Source: Gnetum montanum
Taxonomy: Eukaryota > Streptophyta > Gnetopsida > Gnetales > Gnetaceae
Length of the DNA: 64,000 nucleotides
Direction: 5' to 3'
Assembly: GCA_015680685.1 (NCBI GenBank)
Contig: MNCI01017535.1
Span: 572,832 to 636,831 of the forward strand
Shown: positions 8,179 through 17,935 of the stretch, one piece after another
How the letters are laid out: the number at the start of each line of letters is the position of its first letter
Position numbering within the stretch: position 1 is the stretch's first letter
Program-made: the position numbers and the translations under genes
The notes under the pieces: generated by a model
What the model was told of the DNA's origin: nothing
What the model saw: the letters and a program-made list of their open reading frames with translations, nothing else
Databases searched by the model: none

Positions 8179-10995
8179 TCACAAAACTGTGCTCATAGCT
8201 GCACCTTCAGTACCACTAGGAGAAATTGGCAGGTTAACCCCAAAGAATTTATGGACTTCGTTATTCAGGTGAATCCAACTACATTCTGGTGTTTTATATA
8301 ATTCTATATCGTCCATAGCATTTCTAACCTTTTCTGCGTTATCCCAACTATCGTCTGCAGCATTTACATTAGGCACAGTAACATGAATATCAATGTTCAA
8401 GGGATTCTGCTTGGAAAGCCTATTGGTGATCAGTTCTGCCAACAAGACATTGCCATGGTTCATGCATGCAGCAAGCAAGGCATCCCAAACATTGGTAGGG
8501 GGCTCAATAGGCATGTTATGAATAAACTGGTATGCATCATCCAGGCGCCCAGCCCGGCCAAAGAGGTCAACCAAACAAGCATAATGTTCATCTTTCGGCA
8601 CCATGCCACAATCATGAATCATAAATGAAAAATATTCAAGACCTTCATCTACAAGCCCACCATGACTGCAAGTGCACAACAGTGCAGTAAAAGTGACGTA
8701 ATCAGGCTCCAAACCCAACTTCCTCATCTGCCTGAATGTTGCTAAAGCATCTTCACATTTGCCATGGATACCGTATGCAAAAATCATTGCAGTCCATGTT
8801 ACCACGTCTCTCTTTGTGGTCTGTTCAAAAACATGGATGGCGTCATACAGGCTCCCACATTTGGCATAGGCATCAATCATTGCACTTGCCATGAAAGCAT
8901 CCGATAAAAAACCTAAACCCTTCTTAACTGTGCAGCAATGAATTTCTCTACAGTGTTCCAGTGCAGCCAGTTGAGCACATGCAGGAAGAACACTTGCAAT
9001 AGTGATTGTATCTAGATCCTGACCTGTCCACTGCATTAGGTGGAAATATCTCAAAGCTTCAGAATGTGTCCCATTTGAAGAATGCATTGAAATAATTGCA
9101 TTCCAGGAAGACATATTCCTGATCTTCATGTTATCAAATATACGTTGGGCAGCTTCATAATCGCCATATCTCCCATAAACAGAAATCGTTGCATTTTGGG
9201 TGCTTATGGTAACACAAGACATTCGGTTGAGAAATCGCTCTGCATCCATAATTCTGCAGCATTTTGCATACATGTCAATGATAGAAATTCCAACGGCAGG
9301 ATCATAATTAAGTGTCTGTTGCTTTATCACAAATGCATGAATCTCTTTTCCCAGTTTTAGATTCCCCAATTCTGCACAACAAGACAGTATAGATTGTATT
9401 GTTACTCCATCTGGTGGAACAGCTTCAATTACCATCTTCGAAAAGAGATGAATAGCTTCCCTTCTAAAATCATTCCGAATGCAGGCCGAAAACATGGCAT
9501 TCCAGGAAACAGTTTCCGCTTTCGGAATGCTACAGAAAGTGCGGAAAGCATCTTGGACCCTTCCAAAATAAGCATAAAATGTAACCAGGGCGTTGCTAAC
9601 AGAAACCCCCATCATGCCCATATCTTGCTTCCGAGCAATGTAACTATGAATTTCCATACCTTTACAGAAATATCCAACCCTGCAACATGCTGTAAGAACA
9701 GATGAAAGTGTAACAAAATCAGGTTGCAGAGAATCCTGATGAATCGTGCGACGAAACAATCTTAGGGCACTTTCAGCGTACCCGTTCTGGGTATAACCCG
9801 AAATCATAGCATTCCAGGAAATGACATCTTTTTCTTGAATATTATCAAAAACTCTTTCTGCAAAATCTACATTACCGCATTTAGAATACATATTCACAAG
9901 TGAATTGCCCACATTAGGATGACAGAACAGGCCTTTTCTGGCAACATAATTGTGAATTTCCATGCCATTTTGAAGATTTGTCGTTCTGGCACATACCGAA
10001 AGAGCCGTTATAACAGAAACTTCATTTGGCATCACACCCACTTGCAGCATTCTACGAAAGAGCTCTGTTGCTTTATCCCATTGAGCAGACTGTACATAAC
10101 CAGCAATCAAGGAATTCCACGATACACAATCCCTGTTCCTTTCAATTTCCTCAAAGAACAAATTAGAGTCTTCTAACCTTCCAAATTTTGCATATGCATT
10201 GACAAGAGCATTTCCTACCAGAACCACTGAAACAAGTCCACATTTAATGCAGTGACCATGAACCCTCGTTGCAAAATGCATGGCCTGCAATTCTACGCAA
10301 ACAGGCAAAATTGTTGCCACCGTGATGCTGTTGGGCCGTTTCCCAGCAATCAGCATAGAAGAAAAAAACTTCAGCGCTTCCAGATTGGATGAATTGCTTG
10401 AACAACCTGAAATCATAATATTCCAAGACACAACATCTGGTTCAGCCATTGCGTCGAACACCTGACGCGCATCCTCTAAACAGTGGCATTTCGCATACAT
10501 GTTTACTAGTGCGTTGCTTATCCTCGTATCCGTCTCCAACCCGTGGTGCCTTATGAATCCATGAATGGCCCTACCCTGTTTCAGGAATTCCAGACCAGCG
10601 CAGGCCTTCAACACACTGGGTAATGTGAATTCATCAGGGATTCTGCGAAGCCTAAGCATTTCTTGAAACATTTCGACAGTTTTCTCAAAGCAATTGTGCG
10701 AAGAGTAAGCCCTGAGCACAGAATTCCAGGATTCAGCATTCGGGTTTTTGATGCTGTTGAAAACACGGCGGGATTCGGCCGGGCTACCACATATGGCATA
10801 CACGTCGATGAGATGGTTGAGGACACACATGTTTTCCTGTAATTCTGCATTTTTCACTAGGGATTCATGGATCAGCTTGGCCTGTGAAAGGTCCCTCGAA
10901 TAGGCGCATGCATGAAGCAGAGATGAATACTGTGCTGCCGCTTTTGCTGCGTCACTGCAAAAACCTCGGATCAGACGAAGAACCGAGGCTTGCAT
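8179..10995 (-). CDS. PLS-E subclass pentatricopeptide repeat protein, intact (938 aa)
   Basis: One uninterrupted frame. The N-terminus MQASVLRLIRGFCSDAAKAA fits a mitochondrial presequence. A long run of PLS repeats follows from about residue 60, for example SWNSVLRAYSSHNCFEK, SWNIMISGCSSN, SWNSLIAGYVQSAQWDK, SWNAMISGYTQNG, SWNAIISMHSSNG and TWTAMIFAYGIHGKCED, alternating with L motifs that contain the GxxIHxxxxR pattern. The C-terminus has E1 (VWDALLAACMNHGN onwards) and an E2 block ending CSWIHLNNEVHKFF (about 905-918), then 20 more residues. There is no DYW deaminase domain, so if it acts in C-to-U RNA editing it would need a partner with one. The protein is longer than average for the class. 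The intact frame among decayed repeats argues that it is under selection. RNA target not predictable by eye. Confidence 0.9.
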   Translation of the reverse strand: MQASVLRLIRGFCSDAAKAAAQYSSLLHACAYSRDLSQAKLIHESLVKNAELQENMCVLNHLIDVYAICGSPAESRRVFNSIKNPNAESWNSVLRAYSSHNCFEKTVEMFQEMLRLRRIPDEFTLPSVLKACAGLEFLKQGRAIHGFIRHHGLETDTRISNALVNMYAKCHCLEDARQVFDAMAEPDVVSWNIMISGCSSNSSNLEALKFFSSMLIAGKRPNSITVATILPVCVELQAMHFATRVHGHCIKCGLVSVVLVGNALVNAYAKFGRLEDSNLFFEEIERNRDCVSWNSLIAGYVQSAQWDKATELFRRMLQVGVMPNEVSVITALSVCARTTNLQNGMEIHNYVARKGLFCHPNVGNSLVNMYSKCGNVDFAERVFDNIQEKDVISWNAMISGYTQNGYAESALRLFRRTIHQDSLQPDFVTLSSVLTACCRVGYFCKGMEIHSYIARKQDMGMMGVSVSNALVTFYAYFGRVQDAFRTFCSIPKAETVSWNAMFSACIRNDFRREAIHLFSKMVIEAVPPDGVTIQSILSCCAELGNLKLGKEIHAFVIKQQTLNYDPAVGISIIDMYAKCCRIMDAERFLNRMSCVTISTQNATISVYGRYGDYEAAQRIFDNMKIRNMSSWNAIISMHSSNGTHSEALRYFHLMQWTGQDLDTITIASVLPACAQLAALEHCREIHCCTVKKGLGFLSDAFMASAMIDAYAKCGSLYDAIHVFEQTTKRDVVTWTAMIFAYGIHGKCEDALATFRQMRKLGLEPDYVTFTALLCTCSHGGLVDEGLEYFSFMIHDCGMVPKDEHYACLVDLFGRAGRLDDAYQFIHNMPIEPPTNVWDALLAACMNHGNVLLAELITNRLSKQNPLNIDIHVTVPNVNAADDSWDNAEKVRNAMDDIELYKTPECSWIHLNNEVHKFFGVNLPISPSGTEGAAMSTVL

Positions 10996-11066
10996 TTGGT
11001 TACAATCATATTAAACACAGCATGAACACTCGGGTGAATGAATCCATAACCGTCCCTGCATATTCA

Positions 11067-11077
11067 CGTTTTATAGG
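11067..11077 (-). promoter_or_regulatory. Candidate TATA box of the 938-residue PPR gene
   Basis: On the minus strand the sequence reads CCTATAAAACG, about 72 bases upstream of the start codon at 10995. Position and form fit a plant TATA box with a short 5' leader. Confidence 0.5.
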
Positions 11078-11099
11078 TGTCGTTGCGGTATTAAAATGA

Positions 11100-11639
11100 T
11101 AATATTGCTACTTAGTTTTTATGATCAAAGACTTTGCCAACAATGAGGTGCTAAAGACTCTTGGTTAGAAAATTTGTGAGTTATGGATTCAATTTCAGAG
11201 TAGAAATTGAGTTATAAAGTTTTACGTGACTTCTCCGAGTTTTAGTTCTAACAACCTTTAATTGAAACATGTAAAGGGCTTTAGCATGATTTTAGGATGA
11301 GTGTTGGACTTTAAAAATAAAATGTATTATAAATTAAAAATGCATAAGGTGAAGAGGAGCATTTAAGCGAGATGAAACTTTAGCAAAACTTAAAATAAAT
11401 GGTGCAATTAGGGTAGGTGTTGTACCTAAAAAATAAAATGTATCATAAAGAAAAATTTTAAAGCACAACTAAAGAAAGGTGAAACTCTAACAAAACCTAA
11501 AAAGAATGGCCCAAAGGTTATGTTGAAAAAAACTTTCCTCTAGGGTAGGAAAAGGATTAGACCTTGTCCTCTTTCAAAATTAGCCTCTTGGGTTTTCACT
11601 TCCAACTAAAGGCTTTTTGTAAACAAAAAGGTCAAAAAA
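11100..11639. other. AT-rich spacer
   Basis: No genes recognised. A segment around 11280-11340 is echoed at about 11395-11460: both have an AATAAAATGTAT-AAA phrase followed by an AAGGTGAA or GAAACTYTARCAAAA phrase about 115 bases apart, suggesting an old local duplication. Confidence 0.4.
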
Positions 11640-12200
11640 GAAAAAGAAAAAGAAAATGATGAATACATTCAAGGTTATCGCTAAAGCATGAGCTATTGAA
11701 TGATGCAACCTTGAGCAAACAAAGGAAGAACATTAGCTAGAGAATCTTTGTGAGAAATAGGAAAATCTCATATTTCAATTACATAACCAAGAAGAGCAAT
11801 TGGAAAAATATAATTGATCAAGTCTTTCAAAGATGTGGTTGCTACCCTCTCAGAAGTATGTAAACTAATTATCATGGGAAGCATATAACTAGTAGCATTT
11901 GATAAACAAAATAGTTCCTTAAGATCACATCAAACAAAGGAGCTCATAATCTACAAGCTAAGAAAAAACTCCATCAATTTTTTCATAAGAATTTTTTGAC
12001 ATATTCAAGTCACCACCATAAAGCCAAGGAATGTTTGGCAAATTTTGAAGAAAAACTGTCACAAAATAATTCCATTGGCATAATTAGTAGTAGCATAAAT
12101 GTTGCAAATAGCAAAAGGACCCAAAGAACCTTGAAGAACTACCTAGTCTATAAAATTAAATTTTTCCTTGAGAGAATTTTATTCAACGAAATATGATTGA
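11640..12200 (-). pseudogene. L1-like LINE endonuclease-domain relic
   Basis: On the minus strand, ICNIYATTN (12109-12083) matches the conserved N-(L/I)-Y-A/G-P block of the apurinic endonuclease. LYGGDLNMSKN (GGDLNM at 12017-12000) is the catalytic GGDFN block one frame over, and RLDQLYFS (about 11828-11805) is the RLDRxxxS block near the end of the domain. All three appear in the correct order and at plausible spacing. Frameshifts separate them, and no reverse transcriptase follows downstream. It is a 5' piece of a LINE ORF2, non-functional. Confidence 0.65.
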
Positions 12201-12229
12201 TAATAAGAGTTGCACCATCTTGACCAATA

Positions 12230-12560
12230 TTTATGATCATCATCTTAGCCTTGTCCCAACAAAATGGGGTTGGCTATATTGATTCTCTTTTATCATTTGC
12301 CTTTATGAAAAGCTAGATTATTGTTTATTTGTACTTTTCTGAAATCATATTTAATCATTTTTTCCTATGTCATTTTTAGTATTCCTTTTGATGACATTCT
12401 TAGAATGGTAATTTAGCAACCTTTTTTTACTAGGCTCATTACATGCTCTTCTTTCGACATGCTCAAGCCATCTAAGACACCATGCCTATAGCTTATTTGA
12501 AATAGAAGTCACTTGAACTTTCTTTTTAATGTCTATATTGTGCAATTTATCTTTTTTTTT
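12230..12560 (-). mobile_element. RTE-like LINE 3' end
   Basis: The minus-strand frame gives AWCLRWLEHVERRACNEP; its core LRWLEHVERR spans 12476-12447 and is the C-terminal motif of RTE-type LINE proteins (LRWFGHV.RR). Further on, 12291-12246 reads on the minus strand AGAATCAATATAGCCAACCC, then a block with TTGGGACAAGGC. I recognise this from plant RTE elements as their conserved 3' end. The copy ends in a GATGATGAT-like tail near 12235, as RTE elements end in short tandem repeats. 5' truncated. Confidence 0.65.
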
Positions 12561-12879
12561 TATAACATTCAACATACATATATGCATTCATGTTTCTACT
12601 ATACTGATTAGTTCATGTCTCTTTGCTGCTACCTCATTCAATACTATATAAGATAGCAAACTTGATTATTGTTGTTATAACCACTTTTTCGATACTTCAA
12701 CTAAGGTAAGTGTGGCCATGACATTTTCACATCCTCTTAGACCTTGCAAAACTGCCAAAAATCATCATCCCAAATAGTGTTTTGGACTTCTACAAGCTCT
12801 AAGAAAATGTTCCCAACCATACCTAGAAGATAAACATAAGTTTTAGTACTTCCAAAAATTCTGTAAAGGTTGAAATAAC
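12561..12879. other. Spacer with no recognised feature
   Basis: AT-rich; no coding or repeat boundary that I can support. Confidence 0.4.
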
Positions 12880-13994
12880 AAGTATCACCTAGGTGATGCT
12901 AACATTAATGTCAATGTCACCTGCTAGTGTTACCATTGCATCACATGTTAAAAACTCATCTTTTAACCTTGATTTTGCCTCCATTGAACCTCTAATTACC
13001 AAACTACGTCATCCCTGAGATGATGGATATTAGTTTAGGCAATTCCAAAGATCTTGCAAGGCACAAATCAACACATTTTACCTAAGGATGCTTAGGTAAT
13101 GTTGACCTTAGCATCAACATTACTTGCATGTCATGACATAAAAACCTAAATTTGAATGACACGATTAGATTTGTATGACCTCCAACATCCACTTGACATC
13201 ATCCCAACAATGTTCAACCTCAATTTAGATGTCAACAATGATTCTTGGAGCCCCAAATTAGCAATTTGAAATGAAAAATCACAAGCTCTACTGATGCAGG
13301 TGATGCTAACACTACTGTGTCAATAGTCAACATCATCAGCATTACTTGCCTCATGCATGCAATTTGAGTTACCAGAAGTGAACTCTAAATTGCTAGTTTT
13401 GAACTTTGGATATTTTGGAAAATCCTAGGCCTATAAAATGTCAAGTTCTAGCATTAATTCTAGACCAAGTTTTGAGATTTGTGAATACTTGTTTGAATTT
13501 CAAGAGATCTTAAGCACTAACATCTTGCATTGTCTTGTGTTACCTATGTGCTCCTTGGCCATCCCAACATCATCTAGAATTCATCAACTCAGTCTTAGTA
13601 CCTATGTCACTCATAGCACATGCGAGCAAGCCATAACATCCCAAAACTTAATAAGAAAAATGAACATGAGATATGGAAAAAAATTGAGCAATGATATGGT
13701 AATGGTAAGCAAACTATTTAGAGGCCAAAATTATGAATAAAATATCATTAAGCTCTAAATAAAGATAGATATTCAAATAACCAATATTACTATCCATAAG
13801 TAAATCCATCGTTAACTGAAAAGCTACAAGTCTAAGGCATGAAGCGAAATAAAATACATCTCTAATTCTTCTAGTACAATTGAAATAGTAGCCCACAAAA
13901 GAGTCATTAAATAGTCAACAAGCCCACATCTTAAATAATTAACACTTCAAGCTTTTCAAACCTCACACAAACCCCTAGGAACTTCAAGACTAAC
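12880..13994 (+). repeat. LTR-like fragment of family F with spaced U3 repeats
   Basis: Three blocks rich in alternating GCTAACATTAATGTCA / ATCAACATTAC words lie at about 12895-12950, 13100-13130 and 13295-13350, roughly 200 bases apart. A TATA-like CCTATAAAATG follows at 13430-13440. The same order (spaced blocks, then TATA) occurs at 56460-57470. The segment is cut by insertion of element A at 13995. The outer boundary cannot be placed. Confidence 0.45.
13431..13438 (+). promoter_or_regulatory. TATA box of LTR-like fragment F
   Basis: CTATAAAA at 13431-13438, about 90 bases after the last U3 block. The counterpart in the right-hand copy is GCATATAAATAGG at about 57457. Confidence 0.45.
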
Positions 13995-14809
13995 TGATGG
14001 GCGACGAGGTACCCCTACGCTCAACCATACGAATACGAGCATTATGCACGATCCGGTCAAACTCCAAGGACTAAGTTCTTACATGCCTTCATAGAACAAG
14101 GATGGGTTAGGCAATCGTTGTCTTCCCAAGCTTACTCGTATGGCATGATTGTATGGTTAAGTAAACTTGAGGTATATGATTTTTATGCTTTTTTATGTTT
14201 TATGTCTTGGTGCTAAAGAGGGAAGAAGTGAATTAATTGAATAACTAATTTAAATTAACTAATCAGCTAGGTCCTGGCTAGTCCTAACACCAACATCAGC
14301 TCCTTTCTGTACACATCCTAAACCAGTGTAACACTCCTAGGATTACCAAATGCTAATTGTTACTAGGTTACCAAGTGTTCCACGCATGCTTGAAGTGGTT
14401 GTATTGAGTGTGCTTACTTGTGAAAATTAACGAATTAATAAAAGCAACATTAATTAACTAATGAAAGCCTTAAATAATTGTAAATAGCATTAAGGGTGAG
14501 AGATAAGCTATTCTAAATGTTGCAAGGTTTATCACAAAGTTTGTCTTTATTTCTAGACACAAGGTATGCTCAGGTACATAATGCTCGAATAAAGATCCAT
14601 TTGCTTTATGACTCCTACTGTAGGCACTTAGAAATAATGCTAACTTTGAGAGGGAGAAATTGAAAGAGTTTGGGTAAGGGACTAAGAACTAACTACCAAA
14701 CCAAGTGCACTCGCCTCTTATTTATAGGCAATGAGATAGGTCCCAATATTGGATGTCCGATATCGCTTGGCAGGATTTGATATTGCGGCCTTGATATCGT
14801 GGCTCATCA
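13995..14809 (-). repeat. Element A 3' LTR (815 bp)
   Basis: Plus-strand ends are TGATGGGCGACG and GGCTCATCA. Compared with the 846-bp partner at 21298-22143 it lacks about 30 bases near 14790, and many C/T and G/A differences are seen. A minus-strand TATA (CCTATAAATAAG) lies at about 14715-14726. Transcription would run leftwards. Confidence 0.9.
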
Positions 14810-14825
14810 TACCCCCACAACTGAA
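14808..14825 (-). promoter_or_regulatory. Polypurine tract of element A
   Basis: The minus strand reads TTCAGTTGTGGGGGTATG immediately before the LTR start TGATGAG. This is where plus-strand DNA synthesis is primed in LTR retrotransposons. Confidence 0.75.
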
Positions 14826-15024
14826 TGAAAACTCGTCCTCAAGTTCCTTAAAAAATATTGGGAAGGTATGGGATTATTAACTGAATGACAATTGATGATG
14901 ACATGGGATGACAGACTCAGAGTTCCCAGGGAACAGATTGACAAATATATTACAACATTGGTGTTCATGCCCATTGTGGCAAACACTATACATAGATGAC
15001 ATCTAGACCCTCATTCGATAGGTT

Positions 15025-15065
<41 letters not shown>

Positions 15066-16727
15066 ATGAGGTGCATTGCTACCAATGTTGAAACTGTGCA
15101 CACCGTTGTTCATCCATAGCCACATGTCCAAACTTGTTCCTTGCGTAAACGCTCTAGCTCCAGTTCATCCTGAGTGCTCCCTCTTATCCCAGTCCATTTT
15201 TCGTGTAATCACCATCTACACACACAACACACTCACAGATTAGCAAGGGTAGATAAAACCTAATGCAGCTAATACCTTGCCTCGATATAAAGCACATTAG
15301 CTAGGTTGTGGGGTATGGTAGATACTGGGTTAGAGGTTTATGACTGATAACTACCCAAGGTGTAGGGGTAAGATAATTATGGAATGGAAAAATTTGTGAT
15401 AGGACCCCCATGACAAAGAGCGAACCTCCAGTAGCAATAGGGTGGAAAACTTTAAAGAACAAGAAGGATAAGAGAAATAACAACGGTGAAGCCAATAAAA
15501 CAAAATAAAAAATGGATGTCATTAATGGGGTGAATGAGAAATAGTTGATTGTGAGAAATGTTAAAGGGAACAAGCTTAACGATTGCACAAAAAAGGAATG
15601 CCAGTGGGTCCTCCCCAAAGCAGGCTCATGCCCTAAATGCCCTGAGAAACCTACAAACCAAAGAGTCCATGGGCTCTCGGAATGACATATGGAAACAAAG
15701 GTTAAGAAATTACCCACAAAAGTTTTACCAAAGACGAACAATGTATCAACCAAGATATAGAGTCATCATAAAACTGGCAATGAGGTGGAATGTGGAAAGC
15801 AATATGAAAAGAGAGGAGAAAATGGAATGGAATCCCAAAAATTTAGGTTATGTAAAGTCCCGTGTGTAATATGTGGTTAAGGTGACTTAATAAAATTCTA
15901 TCCAAATCTAGATTCAACTATCCACATCCAGTGACCTTGCATCAACACACTTGACCAACCCATCCTCCCGAAGTAACAAGAATGCATCCATAGAGCCACC
16001 ACCATCCCAACAAGAGAAGAAGCAGAAAGTGAGAAAGGGCCTTAGTTAGAGGGAACCTTCAGGCATAGGTAACATGTCTTTCCAGTTCCATAACCAGTGC
16101 TTGTAGCCCATGTTTCTTTATTATGTCTAAGGGGTGTGCTTTGAATTCTCACCATTTTTTTTATTTTTTTATGAATGTAAGAACCACACCATGCAAAGAC
16201 TTATTTGATTTAGTCAACTCCCTGATATTTGGTCAAGAGTGGGATGGTGGAAAACCTATGAAAAACATCCAAGTACCCAAGAGAATAGCTAGCACAAATG
16301 CATCAAATCCCCTTGAGGTTACACCCTTTTCCATCCATTTGAATCTTTCCTTGGTTTGAAGAGTACTAAGGCACCAATTCATTAATAAGTTTTCTTAGAA
16401 AAGGGACAGTACATTTCCAAAACAAGGGAGACCATAGACTTGCATGGATAATTGGATGACATGAAATCATTGCCTATTTTATCAAAAGAAACCATATCTT
16501 AGCATCAACATTAAAAGTCAAAGGTAAAAACCAAACATTAACAATCAACACTTATTATAATACAACCCACCATCGTGAGCACTTATTATGTGACGAATAA
16601 GAATAAATCAAACAAAGAAATAGTAAAAATGTTAATGATGATATAAAACAAAAATAAGTAAAGATGAACAATGTGTAAAACAAAAAAGTAAAAGGAATTG
16701 AGGGCTTAGAATGTTTAGCATTGGTGG
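14826..16727 (-). other. Element A 3' non-coding region
   Basis: About 1.9 kb between the pol end and the 3' LTR. It holds a (GA)16 microsatellite (15027-15058), two boxes conserved in other copies (15601-15632 and 16051-16087), and, directly after the internal polypurine-like tract in element sense, a region dense in T tracts (16555-16700). A 150-residue minus frame at 15753-15301 has hydrophobic stretches but no counterpart in the other copies, so I do not call it a gene. Confidence 0.6.
15027..15058. repeat. (AG)16 microsatellite
   Basis: Uninterrupted AG dinucleotides inside the 3' non-coding region of element A. They are absent from the homologous position in D and E. Confidence 0.95.
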
Positions 16728-16751
16728 CCATCTCCCCCACGACTGAATTGG
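16728..16751 (-). promoter_or_regulatory. Internal polypurine-tract-like sequence, element A
   Basis: The minus strand reads TTCAGTCGTGGGGGAGATGG. It copies the core of the true polypurine tract next to the LTR (TTCAGTTGTGGGGGTATG). It sits at the end of pol, about 1.9 kb upstream in element sense. Counterparts exist in C, D and E. Confidence 0.55.
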
Positions 16752-16799
16752 AAGGAGGAGATTTGAAATAATGAGCAAGGTTGTCCACCAACAGAGGTA

Positions 16800-17935
16800 G
16801 TATTAGTACTGGCTATTTTAGGCTCATGGAAGGGTTTGGTTTGCTGGCTCACATTCCCTAGTCCATTCAAAAGGTACATCCTTCCTTGTTAGTTCAACTA
16901 AAGGTTTTGCAATCCTTGAAAAGTTCTCAATGAAGCATCTATAATAGCCAGGATGTCCAAGGAATGATCAGATACCTTTTATAGTTTTAGGTTGATGAGT
17001 GATTCTTTGGATAACCTTAATCTTTTCAAGATCTACCTCTATCCCTGTTTGTGAAATCTTATGCCCTAACACAATGCCTTCTTGGACCATTAAATGGCTT
17101 TTTTGCCAATTGAGCCTTAAGTTGGTTTCTACACATCATTTTAGTACTTGCTCTAATCAGTCCAATGTTTGCTCAAAGTATGCTCCATAGGTGGAGAAAT
17201 CATCCATGAAAACCTCCACACCACTCCCTATTTACTATTGAAAGATACTTAGAACCAAATGTTGAAATGTTGCTGGGGAATTGCACAAGCTGAACAACAT
17301 CTGCTTATATGCAAATGTCCCCCAAGGACTTGTGAACGTAGTCTTGGCTTGGTCTTCTGGTGTTATTTGAATTTGATTATATCCACTGTAGCCATTTAGA
17401 AAACTATAGTAGCAATGCCCTGCAATGGTATCTAAGACTTGGTTGACGAATGACAATGGGAAGTGGTCTTTAAATGTTGCCATGTTCAATAGCCTAAAGT
17501 CTATACACACCCTCAATTTACCTTCCTTTTTAGGCACAATGACTAACAGACTAACCCATTCACTATCAACAATGGGATAGATGAACCCAGATTTTAGAAG
17601 TTGTTCAATTTCTTCTTTAACCACTTGCTTAAGCTTTGGGTTCAATCGCCTCTGCGGTTTTCATCGAGGTTTCATGGAGGGGTCAGTGTAAATTCTATGT
17701 TGGAATATCCTAGGATCTATTCCAGTTAATTCAGGATATGACCAAGCAAAGGCTTTTGACCATTTGTTCACCATTTTCAGTAGTCTTTCTTTTTGTTGAG
17801 GAGTGAGCTTAGTGTTAATAATTACCGATTTTCCATTTTTGAGAAATGTATACTCCATATCGGTGGGCAATGGTTTTAACTCAAGGGGATTTTGCTTGAA
17901 CTCGTCAGGGATTTCCAACTTCCCCTAGTTGATAT
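16800..17935 (-). pseudogene. Element A reverse transcriptase
   Basis: Minus-strand frames 17918-17661 and 17645-17235 give the N-terminal approach (ELTGIDPRIFQHRIYTDP), the entry block VVKEEIEQLLKSGFIYPI, SEWVSLLVIVPKKEGKLRVC, IDFRLLNMATFKDHFPL, FLNGYSGYNQI and the block FTSPWGTFAYKQMLFSLCNSPATFQ. The catalytic box reads V-E-V-F-M-D-D-F-S at 17219-17196, in another frame, so both aspartates survive. Downstream LGHKIS- and QPKT-like blocks are decayed. The stop between 17661 and 17645 and the frameshift near 17230 inactivate it. VFMDDFS is typical of the Athila/Tat branch of plant Ty3 elements. Confidence 0.9.

Noticed and set aside
8383-10850. Several 60-100 residue ORFs opposite the 938-residue PPR gene
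   Set aside because: Antisense shadows of a well-supported coding frame.
15301-15753. 150-residue minus-strand ORF with hydrophobic stretches, considered as an envelope-like gene of element A
   Set aside because: The homologous regions of D, E and C do not keep the frame, it spans the nucleotide-conserved box 1, and the hydrophobicity follows from T-rich sequence.
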